From Bacteroidota bacterium (GTDB lineage: Bacteria; Bacteroidota; Bacteroidia; Palsa-965): a stretch of DNA of 64,000 nt. Below, in pieces: positions 1-8,385 of the stretch; position 1 is the first letter of the stretch, and each line of letters starts with the position of its first letter. The notes under the pieces are model-generated. The model worked only from the letters and a program-made list of their open reading frames with translations, ran no database searches and was not told the origin of the DNA. The stretch covers positions 1-64,000 of the forward strand of contig JADBYT010000028.1 in assembly GCA_020402865.1 (NCBI GenBank), given 5' to 3'. The position numbers were made by a program, and so were the translations under genes.

Positions 1-290
1 CACATCCCCATACCGAGCCCGCTAGGCGCACATCTCCCACAGCGAGCGCAGCACACATCCCCATGCCGAGCCCGCGAGGCACACATCCCTCACAGCGAGC
101 GCAGCACACATCCCCATGCCGAGCCCGCGAGGCACACATCCCCCACAGCGAGCGCAGCACACATCCCCATACCGAGCCCGCGAGGCACACATCCCCCAAA
201 GCGAGCGCAGCACACATCCCCATACCGAGCCCGCGAGGCACACATCCCCATGCCGAGCCCGCGAGGCACACATCCCCATACCGATTCCCG
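1..290. repeat. Compound tandem repeat array (25/28 bp alternating units)
   Basis: Eleven units each begin with CACATC, at positions 1, 29, 54, 82, 107, 135, 160, 188, 213, 241 and 269. Two unit types alternate. The 28-bp type carries CCGAGCCCGCGAGG and the 25-bp type carries CAGCGAGCGCAGCA, giving a 53-bp higher-order period. The last three units are all of the 28-bp type and the final one decays. Copies differ by only one or two bases. The array runs off the left edge, so its full size is unknown. Open frames through it are low complexity and are not genes. It lies downstream of the minus-strand bshB1 operon. Confidence 0.9.
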
Positions 291-293
291 TAA

Positions 294-312
294 GGGCGCG
301 ACGCTCGCGCCC
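294..312. other. Perfect inverted repeat beside the array
   Basis: An 8-bp perfect stem (GGGCGCGA / TCGCGCCC) has a 3-base loop and sits just right of the tandem array. There is no T-run on either side, so it is not a typical intrinsic terminator, although it could stall transcripts leaving the bshB1 operon. Between 313 and 412 I see nothing else recognisable. Confidence 0.5.
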
Positions 313-412
313 AGCCACAATGCCCAAACAAAAAGCAGCGAGTCACAGACTCGCCGCAGCACCCTCAAAAACGGATCGAAGATCCACAAAAAAAAATCAC
401 CACATCCAAAAA

Positions 413-1132
413 TCACTTCAACCCAAACAAATCCCCCACCAACGGCACACGCTCCACGGTAAACCCTTCCGCAAATTCCACCCCCGCATCACGTCCGAAC
501 ACACGCATCCGCGCTTCCACCACACTCAAAAAATCAGGCCGTGAAATAGGCGTGGAAGGTTCCTGCGAATTAGCGTCCCAGAACTGCGACTTAAACGCTT
601 TTATCGCTTCAAACTTCTTCTCTACAAACGCCGAAACATCTACCACAAAATCGGGCTTGATGTAGCGGTCCTGAATGTAATGGTACACAGCCTCCGGCCG
701 CCACGCCTCCTGCTCCTGCCCGTTGAGTTCGGTTTCAATTCTGCGCAAACCGCTGTAGAAACAAGCATCAGAAATAAGCTTGCTGGCGCGGCCGTGATCA
801 GGATGGCGGTCGCTTATGGCGTTGGCAAGTACAATGCGCGGACGGTATTGCCTGATTTTTTGAATAAGCATGCGCACATGGCGCTCGTCGTTGGCAAAAA
901 AGCCATCGGCCATGGTGAGCTGATCGCGGTACGCAACGCCAAGAATGATGGCCGAATTGGAGGCTTCAATGGTGCGTAGTTCCGCGCTGCCACGTGTACC
1001 TAATTCGCCAAGCGTAAGATCGAGTATGCCTACGTGGTGACCCATTGACACATGTTTGGCCAGCGTGCCGGCACAACTCAGTTCCACATCGTCGGGGTGA
1101 ACGCCAATGGCGAGAATGTCTGTATTGCTCAT
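413..1132 (-). CDS. bshB1: Bacillithiol biosynthesis deacetylase BshB1 (PIG-L/LmbE family)
   Basis: A 239-aa protein of the PIG-L/LmbE zinc deacetylase family. By family knowledge BshB1 removes the acetyl group from GlcNAc-malate in synthesis of bacillithiol, a cytosolic low-molecular-weight thiol. The zinc and catalytic motif HPDDVE is at residues 12-17, followed by the family-typical LGELGTRG stretch near 42-49 and HPDHGR near 109. Length matches BshB1, and the GTRG/ANAISDRHPDH pattern favours it over generic LmbE proteins. It is the last gene of a minus-strand run that starts at 4856, 62 bp after the membrane protein. bshA and bshC are not in the window. Confidence 0.88.
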   Translation of the reverse strand: MSNTDILAIGVHPDDVELSCAGTLAKHVSMGHHVGILDLTLGELGTRGSAELRTIEASNSAIILGVAYRDQLTMADGFFANDERHVRMLIQKIRQYRPRIVLANAISDRHPDHGRASKLISDACFYSGLRRIETELNGQEQEAWRPEAVYHYIQDRYIKPDFVVDVSAFVEKKFEAIKAFKSQFWDANSQEPSTPISRPDFLSVVEARMRVFGRDAGVEFAEGFTVERVPLVGDLFGLK

Positions 1133-1194
1133 TTGCGGTAAAGGTAGTGGATACGTGAGGAAATGTGCACGCAGTGATGCAAGTTTCCGGGTGT

Positions 1195-3132
1195 TTAATC
1201 AGGATACCGGAAACGAAGCAAACGTAGTCCGGCATTTTTATCTTCTGCCACCCATTCGTATTTGCCCATTTCGGCCGGAATAACCGCATTGCGTGAGGCA
1301 AATACATAATTGATTCTGAATTCCCTGAAGAAGCGCATGTACTCTTGCGGAGTAAGTTTGTCTTTTGGGGAAAGATCAGGGCTGTGACGTTTGGTGTAAT
1401 TGTAGAGTAAACCCATTTTTACACCCGCCAGACATTGTGCTTCAAGTTGCGGTGTGCTTGCTGTTTTGCGATTCATTTCGCCCACGCCGATCAATTGGCA
1501 GTTTTGCAAGGCGGGAATTGTGCTTAACAAAGAAATGCTGAAATGCGGATAGCAGTGAAACGGATCCTGATAGGCTTCGGGCGACCAGATGAATCCTACA
1601 GCCTGCTCATACTCTACTCGGGGCGTGGCTGAGGTAATGAAGGTATCATCGGGTTTTCCGGCTAAAATCAGTTTTCTGTGCTGCGAAATGGTAGAAACCG
1701 TATTTACGCATCCGGCCAAAATGAGCGCAAAAATCACCAGCCTCACGGCAAACACAATCCGCGTAGTGGGCGAATCCATCACTACACCCATCCACACCGC
1801 AGCCGCCACCGCCAGAAAACCGCTGCACACCGACATCAGCTGCACCGAATTCAGTGCGGTGTTGAGCAAGCCCCAGGCGGCGGCACCCGCGCCCAGTGCT
1901 CCGCACGCAAATACCGCCGCCTGCATCGCATACGCGGGCAACTTACGGCGTTGCGGCCACACAGCCATGCCCACAGCCCCCACAAAGGGCAACAGGAAAG
2001 CCGCGGCAGCCACCAAACCGGCCGCAAAAATCTTCAGCATCATCGCCATACCGCTGCCCGCCCGAAAACTGTCCACATTCACCCCTTCGCGCGAAACTTC
2101 CGTGCCCGGCATCACCACATAAAACAGCACAACACCTGCCGGAATAAGCAGCGGCAGCAAATCGGCCCAAAAGTGCAGCGTAATAAACCGAAAACGCCGC
2201 AGCGAAAAATGATGCCACACCACACACAGCAGCCAGGCACCGCATACCGCCGGCAATGTGGTATAGGAAATCACCGCTATGCTGCACAGCCACACACCCG
2301 CCAGCCTGAAACGCCCGCTTTGCCGGTAACTCAGAAAAGCCGCCGCCGCCAGCAATGCCGGAAAACCAAACTTGGCCGTGTTGAAGCAAAACACCGAATG
2401 AAATACATAGTCGTATTGCCCCAACTGCGGCAGGCTACTGAGCGGCCAAAGCAACAACCACGAACTGCCAGCCACCAGTAATGCCAAACCATAATTGCGC
2501 AGCACAGGCAGCTTTGCTTCATTGCCTTTACAAATCAGTTCATACAACGCCTGCACCAGCAATACAGAAATGAGCGGCGTGGCAAACAGCAGCAATGCCC
2601 GCATGCCACCAGATAAATGCGCCGCCGAAGCCAGCCAGAGCTCGCCGTAGTGATAGGGCGATACACCTTTGTACGCATCGTCCAGACCGGCCAGAAAATG
2701 GTATTCGTTTTCCTGTCCCGTACGCGAAAGCGCGTCTGCAATGCGCGCATAAAAGGCATTGTCCGGGATAATGCTTTCGTAATCGAAAAGCAGGGCGGCT
2801 TTGGCGGCAAAGAGTATGCTCAGAATCAAAACCGGAAGCCAGTATTTGCGCAGCGCGCGAAACGCCTCGCGTAAATGCAGCTTAAAGTTTTGGGGGCGCA
2901 TACTTCCCGAAACCAGCAACAGTGGCAGCAACAGCCACGTTACGGTTTTGCCGCCGGTTTGTAAAATGGCGTAACCAGCAATCCAAAGCAGCATGCCAAG
3001 TATAGCAGGTAATGCAAATGAAGGCATTTTAGCTGTTTGGCGTAGCGACAAAATGGCAATTCCTGTGCAATAAAAAAGATGCAGCGTAAGCCACAATAAT
3101 AGTGTATTAAATGCTATTGAAGCGATAATCAT
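1195..3132 (-). CDS. Polytopic integral membrane protein, unknown function
   Basis: A 645-aa protein with about 12-14 hydrophobic segments through residue 480, then a soluble C-terminal domain of about 160 residues. I do not recognise a named family. The overall shape (multi-span membrane part, extracytoplasmic tail) and the position directly after a polyprenyl-phosphate-type GT2 and a methyltransferase suggest a lipid-linked-sugar glycosyltransferase of the GT-C kind. This is inference, as no clear DE or DD catalytic motif was assigned. The ATG is 1 bp from the end of the methyltransferase gene, so translation is probably coupled. Confidence 0.7.
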   Translation of the reverse strand: MIIASIAFNTLLLWLTLHLFYCTGIAILSLRQTAKMPSFALPAILGMLLWIAGYAILQTGGKTVTWLLLPLLLVSGSMRPQNFKLHLREAFRALRKYWLPVLILSILFAAKAALLFDYESIIPDNAFYARIADALSRTGQENEYHFLAGLDDAYKGVSPYHYGELWLASAAHLSGGMRALLLFATPLISVLLVQALYELICKGNEAKLPVLRNYGLALLVAGSSWLLLWPLSSLPQLGQYDYVFHSVFCFNTAKFGFPALLAAAAFLSYRQSGRFRLAGVWLCSIAVISYTTLPAVCGAWLLCVVWHHFSLRRFRFITLHFWADLLPLLIPAGVVLFYVVMPGTEVSREGVNVDSFRAGSGMAMMLKIFAAGLVAAAAFLLPFVGAVGMAVWPQRRKLPAYAMQAAVFACGALGAGAAAWGLLNTALNSVQLMSVCSGFLAVAAAVWMGVVMDSPTTRIVFAVRLVIFALILAGCVNTVSTISQHRKLILAGKPDDTFITSATPRVEYEQAVGFIWSPEAYQDPFHCYPHFSISLLSTIPALQNCQLIGVGEMNRKTASTPQLEAQCLAGVKMGLLYNYTKRHSPDLSPKDKLTPQEYMRFFREFRINYVFASRNAVIPAEMGKYEWVAEDKNAGLRLLRFRYPD

Positions 3133-3133
3133 G

Positions 3134-3901
3134 CTATCCCTTTTTTTGTCCGGCCGCCATCAGCGAAACACCCGCCGGCAGTTTCACCTTACCGCAAAGC
3201 AAAGCCGTTTCCGATTTGAAAATGCGGTAAAACAGTTTGCCACTCAAACCGCCGGTTTTGTAAGTGTCAAAATCCGACTGCAACGTGGCTTCTTGCTTTT
3301 TACCACGCAGTTTTTCAGTCAAACGCGAAAGCACGCGCACCGCAGCAACCGGCAAAAACAAAAACGCATTGAAATACGAGGCATAGTCTGCCTGCAGTCC
3401 GGCGGCGCTGAGGTGTTGCAGCAGCTGGCGGCGGCGGTAGCGGCGGTAGTGATGGTTCACCACATCGTGGCTGCTCCAGAGCAGTTGAAACGCGGGCACG
3501 GTAACGTGAAAATGCCCGCCGGGCTTAAGCACACGCTTAATTTCGCGCAGGGCCTGCACATCGTCTTCAATGTGCTCTATCACATCGTAGGCGCACACCA
3601 GATCAAAACTGGCATCGGCAAACGGGAGTGCGGTGAGTGAAGCCTGCACCACTCCGGGCAATACATTTTCGCGCAAAAATTCGCAGCAGTCCTGATCGTA
3701 TTCAACCGAAGTGACGTCGCCAAACTCGTTAAGCATAAGCGATGTGGCGCCTGTGGCCACACCGGCGTTCAATATGCGCAGCGGCTTTCCGTCTTTGGCA
3801 AAATGACTGTTTACAAAGCTGCGCAAAATATGCAGCCGCGCCGTAAACCACCAGTGCTCACGCTCCAGCTGGTAATAGGCTTTGTAGTAGGCCTTATCCA
3901 T
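3134..3901 (-). CDS. Class I SAM-dependent methyltransferase
   Basis: A 255-aa Rossmann-fold methyltransferase. Motif I reads ILNAGVATG near residue 43, with an acidic residue ending strand 2 (VEYDQD). The post-motif AYDVIEHI and the RVLKPGGHF motif near 125 are typical of the Methyltransf_11/UbiE-like group. The substrate cannot be read from sequence. It overlaps the upstream GT2 gene by 8 bp and abuts the downstream membrane protein, which places it in a surface-glycan or glycolipid modification operon. The start is the ATG at 3901. Confidence 0.85.
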   Translation of the reverse strand: MDKAYYKAYYQLEREHWWFTARLHILRSFVNSHFAKDGKPLRILNAGVATGATSLMLNEFGDVTSVEYDQDCCEFLRENVLPGVVQASLTALPFADASFDLVCAYDVIEHIEDDVQALREIKRVLKPGGHFHVTVPAFQLLWSSHDVVNHHYRRYRRRQLLQHLSAAGLQADYASYFNAFLFLPVAAVRVLSRLTEKLRGKKQEATLQSDFDTYKTGGLSGKLFYRIFKSETALLCGKVKLPAGVSLMAAGQKKG

Positions 3902-4856
3902 TTTGCTGCTGCCTGTTTTTAATTACGTGGCGCACAATAAACAGCGGACGGTTTTTCACCTGAAAGAAAATGCGCAGAATATATTCGCCGATAATGCCAA
4001 TGGCAATGAGCTGCACGCCGCCAAAGAGGATAATTACAAACAGCAGCGCCGAAAAGCCTTCGGGCACAGTATCGTACACTAATTTTTTGATGAGTGTAAC
4101 GAGGAAGTAAATGACTGACGAGGAAATGGTGAGAATACCCAGTGTGGTAATGAACTTGATGGGATATTCGCTGAAATTGAAAATGCCGTTGAGTGCAAGG
4201 CCGATGAGTTTGCGCAGGGTGTATTTTGATTCGCCTGCCGTGCGGCCGGTGCGTTCGTAGGGAATACCGATCTGATTGAAGCCCACCCAGCTGCGCATGC
4301 CGCGAATGAAGCGGCTGGCTTCGGGCATCTGGTTCAGTTCATCGGCCACCTGCCGCGAAATGAGAGAAAAATCGCCCGAATCGAGCGGAATGTCGATGTA
4401 GGAAATTCGTTTCAGCAGTTTGTAAAACGTATTGTATGCGGTGCGTTTGAAGATGTTTTCCTTGCGTTTTTCGCGCACGGCATACACTACTTCGTAGCCG
4501 TTTTTCAGTGCTGCGTAAAACCGGCCCAGCAGTTCGGGCGGATCCTGCAAATCGCCGTCAATAATAAGCACGGCCTCCGTAGCGTCTATCTGCTTCAGTC
4601 CGGCCGTAAGCGCCAGCTGGTGCCCGAAATTGCGCGAAAGGAAAACTGCGTGAAAGCGTTCGTCGCTCATGGCCAATTGGCGCATCAGCAGCGGCGTGGC
4701 ATCGCGGCTGCCATCATCCACCAGAATAGCCGTAATGCGCATCGGCTCGTTGTCCATGAGCGCGGTGAGCCGTTTTACGAGCTCCGGGAACGAGGCTTCT
4801 TCGTTGTACAATGGCACAACGATGTTTATTTGCGGGGGGGGCAGTTCGGTGGTCAA
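3894..4856 (-). CDS. GT2 family glycosyltransferase (GtrB/DPM1-like, membrane anchored)
   Basis: A 320-aa GT-A fold transferase. It opens with NIVVPLYNEEASF, has DDGSRD near residue 47, DGDLQDPP near 100 as the metal and sugar-nucleotide motif, and two C-terminal membrane spans (about 235-255 and 270-295). This architecture matches polyprenyl-phosphate glucose or mannose synthases such as GtrB and ArnC. No ATG or GTG lies between the upstream in-frame stop and the conserved start of the domain, so a TTG at 4856 is the likely start. A run of eight G on the plus strand (4834-4841) encodes prolines 6-8 and is a slippage-prone tract. It is the first gene of the 4856-413 operon. Confidence 0.85.
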   Translation of the reverse strand: MTTELPPPQINIVVPLYNEEASFPELVKRLTALMDNEPMRITAILVDDGSRDATPLLMRQLAMSDERFHAVFLSRNFGHQLALTAGLKQIDATEAVLIIDGDLQDPPELLGRFYAALKNGYEVVYAVREKRKENIFKRTAYNTFYKLLKRISYIDIPLDSGDFSLISRQVADELNQMPEASRFIRGMRSWVGFNQIGIPYERTGRTAGESKYTLRKLIGLALNGIFNFSEYPIKFITTLGILTISSSVIYFLVTLIKKLVYDTVPEGFSALLFVIILFGGVQLIAIGIIGEYILRIFFQVKNRPLFIVRHVIKNRQQQNG

Positions 4857-4907
4857 GCGTAAAACTGAATTGGGTCGCTACGAAAATAGGGAATTGCCTC
4901 CAAACAG

Positions 4908-5321
4908 TTAAGTGATACCGGTGATATAGATTTCCGGTGTGGAAACAGAAATGGCGGCCTTCTTATAATCCTTTATATTCCGCGTAAGCAGAACCTGTAC
5001 TTTATTTTGTATGGCCGTGTTATATTGAATTGCGTCTTCAAAGTCTCGCACATCGCTGGCAATGGCAAGTTCAATTACTTTATCATCAACCGGCAACACA
5101 TTCACAAGTGTTTTAAATCGTGCCAGAATCATGCGCGAATCACGGCGTTTGTATTGCGACTGCAAAATATAGTCGATATGCGAAAAGGTAAGCGACGATA
5201 CATGAATACGCAGATTCCCTCTGTCGGCAAAAGTAAAAAGCCGCTCTGCGGCGGCATTGTGAGGCTGTCGTCCGGTAAGCAGATCTAAGCACACATCAGT
5301 ATCTGCAAAAACTTCAATCAT
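4908..5321 (-). CDS. PIN domain protein, VapC-like toxin
   Basis: A 137-aa PIN-fold protein, the usual size for VapC-type RNases. The N-terminal FADTDVCLDLL supplies the first acidic residue. An SDVRDFEDAIQY segment near residues 89-100 gives the central acidic cluster, followed by LLTRNIKDY near 112-120 with the last acidic residue. Its ATG (5319-5321) lies 1 bp after the stop of the putative antitoxin, the classic toxin-antitoxin layout. By family knowledge such proteins cleave tRNA or rRNA when not bound by the antitoxin. The target is unknown. Confidence 0.82.
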   Translation of the reverse strand: MIEVFADTDVCLDLLTGRQPHNAAAERLFTFADRGNLRIHVSSLTFSHIDYILQSQYKRRDSRMILARFKTLVNVLPVDDKVIELAIASDVRDFEDAIQYNTAIQNKVQVLLTRNIKDYKKAAISVSTPEIYITGIT

Positions 5322-5322
5322 A

Positions 5323-5577
5323 TTATTTGGAGTATTTGCGTTTCAAATGTTTTTTGTATGAAACCTTGTCGGCTTCCAATTGCTCGGCATTTACAACCCC
5401 CGATAAACTTTTTACAAGTGGCGAAACCTCATCAGGTTCAATACCCGCTGTAAGCCTGTCTAAATAGGTTTCAATAATAAAAGAAAGGCTAACACGCTCT
5501 TTATAAGCATATTGCTTTGCCTTTGCAATTACCGGCTCAGCCAGTTTAAGCGTGAGTTTTGTGTCTATGCTTTCCAT
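5323..5577 (-). CDS. Putative antitoxin (DUF6364-like ribbon-helix-helix)
   Basis: An 84-aa protein starting at ATG 5577. A good Shine-Dalgarno-like AGAGGA lies 7-12 bases upstream, so the longer in-frame extension to 5844 is rejected. The N-terminus TKLTLKLAEPVIAKAKQYA resembles a short ribbon-helix-helix DNA-binding segment, and the C-terminus is basic and charged (HLKRKYSK), as in antitoxins that wrap the toxin. It precedes the PIN gene with 1-bp spacing. It likely represses its own promoter through the TATACGTACA repeats just upstream. Confidence 0.75.
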   Translation of the reverse strand: MESIDTKLTLKLAEPVIAKAKQYAYKERVSLSFIIETYLDRLTAGIEPDEVSPLVKSLSGVVNAEQLEADKVSYKKHLKRKYSK

Positions 5578-5588
5578 CTTATTCCTCT

Positions 5589-5621
5589 TATACGTACAAA
5601 TATACAAAAAATATACGTACA
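5589..5621 (-). promoter_or_regulatory. Toxin-antitoxin promoter with operator-like direct repeat
   Basis: TATACGTACA occurs twice, at 5589-5598 and 5612-5621. Starts are 23 bp apart, about two helical turns, and each copy contains the palindrome TACGTA. Between and overlapping them, the minus strand carries TATATTTG (5597-5604), a match to the Bacteroidota -7 element TAnnTTTG. A repressor bound to the repeats would cover the promoter, consistent with antitoxin autoregulation. Confidence 0.55.
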
Positions 5622-5667
5622 CCCACATTCTTCCATAATTTTTACTCACACCATGTAACTTAGCAAA

Positions 5668-6135
5668 ATGAAATATCTGCTTTACATACTTCTTCCGGCC
5701 ATATTCACCTCCTGCACCCCAAAAACCGAAACACCTCCTCCGCCCCCGTTCGACCCGGTAAGCGTGCAACCCGTAATCGAACAACTTAACGCATCCACCA
5801 CCAAAGGCATACAGGATAAAAACGCCGCCCTCATTGCCGCGCACTACGACAAAGCCGCCCGCCTCTGCCCCGATAACGACACCTACGTAAACGGCCAGAC
5901 CGCCATCGAAAACTGGTGGAAAGAAAGCGTAGCCATGCTCAACAACATTACGTTCACCACCATTTCACTCGAAGGCACACGCGAGGTGCTTTACGAAACC
6001 GGCATGGCCACTACTACTATCAATATGAATGATTCAGTGTGGGTGCAGAACGACAAGTTTGTGCACGTGTGGCGCATGCAGCCCGACAGTGGTTACAAGC
6101 TGGTGGTGGATGTGTGGAATGGGATCGGGAAGTGA
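5668..6135 (+). CDS. Lipoprotein with DUF4440/SnoaL-like domain
   Basis: A 155-aa protein with a short signal peptide ending in a lipobox (FTSC, Cys16), so it is probably lipid-anchored. After a proline-rich linker, residues about 35-150 have the pattern of NTF2-fold SnoaL/DUF4440 proteins. An early helix carries DKNAALIAAHYDKAARLCPD, there is a GQTAIENWW segment, and the domain closes with W-containing strands. Such domains are often found in uncharacterised secreted proteins. It is divergent from the TA operon and immediately upstream of the S41 homologue. Confidence 0.72.
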   Translation: MKYLLYILLPAIFTSCTPKTETPPPPPFDPVSVQPVIEQLNASTTKGIQDKNAALIAAHYDKAARLCPDNDTYVNGQTAIENWWKESVAMLNNITFTTISLEGTREVLYETGMATTTINMNDSVWVQNDKFVHVWRMQPDSGYKLVVDVWNGIGK

Positions 6136-6140
6136 GAATT

Positions 6141-7685
6141 ATGAAAACAATTCGAATAACAAACAGAAATATTATGAGGTATTTAAAAGCTCTTTTAAAT
6201 ACTTTGTATTGTTTATTTTTCCTAATTGGATGTAATAATTCCGGTAATGAGGTTTCTATACCCGGTATGAAAAAAATGTGCAACAACTGTAAAGATGGAA
6301 TTGCACAATATGAAGATCTCTGTAACCCAATTTTGTCTGTGGAAGAACAGAGAAAAGACTTCTTTATAATCCGCAAAACGATAACAGAAATGCTGCCAGA
6401 TCTGCTCCTTCGATTTTCTACCAATCGAGTGAATCAGCTTATGGACAGTATGAATAGTACATTTTCATCGCCACTTTCTACACTTGATTTCTACCGGAAA
6501 ACGGCACCTTTTCTTGATCAGTTTGCGTGTTCACACACGAATTTTGAACTCAGTAGCACCTTAATTGATAGTCTGACCCGATGCGCAAATTTTATGCCTA
6601 TCCCACTTTACTTCACACATCAGAATATTTTCTATAACGACAACTTTCAAAGTAACTGTACGGGTGGTAAAATACTTACAATTAATGGAGAAAAAATAGA
6701 GCGCCGAATTGAGAAATTGGATAAGTATATTTATACCGACCTCCCTGTTTCTGCGCAAAGATATTGTTTGAGAAACAAGCTGGCCTATTTAAATTATATC
6801 GCTTACAGTGACGAAAAAAATATCAGTTTACAATTATTTTCAGATAGTATAAGGCAATCCGGAACTTATTTTCGAAGCTTCAATACAATTTCAGATGGGG
6901 GGCTCCATCAGCTAAACTATCAAAACGACTGTGTTATTGATGATTCTCTTGGAGTAGCTAAACTTACACTTACTTCATTCGAACCTTATAATTATGTAAG
7001 TAATAACTTTGACAATTTTCTGGAAAACTCAATGGAACTTATCTGTCTTAAGCAAATAAAAAAATTGATTATTGACTTAAGAGATAATGCAGGAGGATAT
7101 GACCATCATGAACTTAAACTACGATCTTTTTTCACTGCCGATAATGTTAATGTTGTAAAAAAAGAAAAAATACGTACTAAAAAAATTCCGCTATTCGAAA
7201 TAGCTATCAGAACATTTCAATCGAATAATACTAACCTAAGCGAACTTAATTTAAAAGTAAATAGACAATTTATCCCAGCAAAAGACTGGGGTTATGAATG
7301 CATTACTGATTCAATTTTCAAAATGGCACCTCAAAAAAATCAATTTGAAGGAGAAATACTACTTCTGGTAAATGAAGGAACCGGATCAGCTGCATTGAGA
7401 TTTGCATACTTCCTGCGCTCATTTACAAATTGTAAAATCGCCGGTCAATCACCTCCAAATCGTGCTACATTTTCCAATGGAGGCTATACTATTAAATATA
7501 AATTACCCCATAGCAAAATTATACTAAGCATACCTTATTACTATAGAGAGAACATCGGGAATACAGACTATACACTCCCGAACGGACAATTAAAAATTGA
7601 CTATCAAATCTATTTTAGCAGAGATAACTTTGTGAATAGAGTTAATCCTTACGACACTTTTGCAGATACCTACTTCAAAAAATAA
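6141..7685 (+). CDS. S41 family peptidase-like lipoprotein (AT-rich)
   Basis: About 514 aa from ATG 6141, with a second possible start at ATG 6174. The frame extends upstream to 6039 only inside the previous gene, so that start is rejected. A signal peptide ends in a lipobox FLIGC. The C-terminal half resembles C-terminal-processing/tail-specific proteases. IIDLRDNAGG near residue 320 is the typical strand before the active site, and LLVNEGTGSAAL near 415 carries the candidate serine nucleophile. The usual downstream Thr-x-Gly-Lys segment is replaced, so the catalytic lysine is not evident. The gene is clearly more AT-rich than its neighbours, suggesting recent acquisition. Confidence 0.75.
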   Translation: MKTIRITNRNIMRYLKALLNTLYCLFFLIGCNNSGNEVSIPGMKKMCNNCKDGIAQYEDLCNPILSVEEQRKDFFIIRKTITEMLPDLLLRFSTNRVNQLMDSMNSTFSSPLSTLDFYRKTAPFLDQFACSHTNFELSSTLIDSLTRCANFMPIPLYFTHQNIFYNDNFQSNCTGGKILTINGEKIERRIEKLDKYIYTDLPVSAQRYCLRNKLAYLNYIAYSDEKNISLQLFSDSIRQSGTYFRSFNTISDGGLHQLNYQNDCVIDDSLGVAKLTLTSFEPYNYVSNNFDNFLENSMELICLKQIKKLIIDLRDNAGGYDHHELKLRSFFTADNVNVVKKEKIRTKKIPLFEIAIRTFQSNNTNLSELNLKVNRQFIPAKDWGYECITDSIFKMAPQKNQFEGEILLLVNEGTGSAALRFAYFLRSFTNCKIAGQSPPNRATFSNGGYTIKYKLPHSKIILSIPYYYRENIGNTDYTLPNGQLKIDYQIYFSRDNFVNRVNPYDTFADTYFKK

Positions 7686-7691
7686 CCAAAC

Positions 7692-7729
7692 AAAAACCGC
7701 CTGAAAACAAACGTCTTCAGGCGGTTTTT
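7692..7729. terminator. Bidirectional intrinsic terminator
   Basis: A 14-bp perfect stem (AAAAACCGCCTGAA / TTCAGGCGGTTTTT) has a 10-base loop and T-runs on both strands. It lies between the convergent S41 gene and the peroxidase gene and would serve both. Confidence 0.88.
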
Positions 7730-7747
7730 CCTTCATCTGTTTCACCC

Positions 7748-8299
7748 TTACTTCTTCAACCAATTCACAATCTGATCACACATCGGGCTTTCCTGCGGGC
7801 CCACATGGCCTAAGTATTTCCCGTTTTCATCAATCATAAACTTCTGGAAATTCCATTTAACCGGCGCATCTTCCACACCATTCTGTGCTTTCTCGGTGAG
7901 CCAGTGGTAAATGGGGTGCATGGTTTCGCCTTTTACGTCAATCTTTTCCATCATCTGAAACGTTACGCCGTAGTTTTTCTGGCAAAAGGTCTGGATTTCG
8001 GCATTGGTGCCGGGCTCCTGGTGCATGAAATTGTTGGCAGGAAAGCCCACAATCATAAACTTGCCGTCTTTGCCATAGGTATCGTAAAGTTCCTGCAGTT
8101 GTTTGTATTGCGGGGTGAGTCCGCACTCCGAGGCGGTGTTTACAATTAATACTTTTTTGCCTTTCAGCGTGCTGAAGTCGAACGGCTTACCGTCGATGCT
8201 GTTGGCTTTGAAATCGTACAATGATTTTGTGGCAGTTTGTGGTGTTTGCATGGCGTAGGCTGTAACGGCTAAGGCCGCGATAACGAGAATGTGTTTCAT
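7748..8299 (-). CDS. Glutathione peroxidase-like protein, exported
   Basis: A 183-aa thioredoxin-fold peroxidase of the GPx family with an N-terminal signal peptide. The peroxidatic cysteine is Cys59 in NTASECGLTPQY, at the position of selenocysteine in animal enzymes. The tryptophan and asparagine of the catalytic tetrad are present in VKWNF (149-151). The tetrad glutamine is replaced: the conserved FPCNQF is FPANNF here (86-91), and the resolving-type cysteine of that loop is also gone. Such bacterial enzymes usually use thioredoxin and act on hydroperoxides. Minus-strand TATGTTTG at 8322-8329 is a possible -7 element. Confidence 0.88.
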   Translation of the reverse strand: MKHILVIAALAVTAYAMQTPQTATKSLYDFKANSIDGKPFDFSTLKGKKVLIVNTASECGLTPQYKQLQELYDTYGKDGKFMIVGFPANNFMHQEPGTNAEIQTFCQKNYGVTFQMMEKIDVKGETMHPIYHWLTEKAQNGVEDAPVKWNFQKFMIDENGKYLGHVGPQESPMCDQIVNWLKK

Positions 8300-8371
8300 T
8301 TCCGGATGTTTTTCCTGTTTACAAACATACGTAAAGCGGAAATGTTCGGATGTGTGGCTGCGAATTCGTGT

Positions 8372-8379
8372 TAACTTTG
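8372..8379 (+). promoter_or_regulatory. Candidate -7 element (TAACTTTG) of the ccm operon
   Basis: TAACTTTG matches the Bacteroidota TAnnTTTG element and sits 7 bases before the ccmB ATG at 8386. That supports 8386 over the upstream in-frame start at 8350. The -33 part is not clear. Confidence 0.4.
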
Positions 8380-8385
8380 CGGCCT

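Noticed and set aside
1-290. CRISPR-like array
   Set aside because: The sequences between the shared CACATCCC cores are themselves repeats of two types, not unique spacers, and no cas genes are present.
22-544. Several overlapping open frames on both strands in the repeat array
   Set aside because: They encode only translated repeats (His/Ser/Arg-rich) and run into the end of bshB1 antisense; no start signals.
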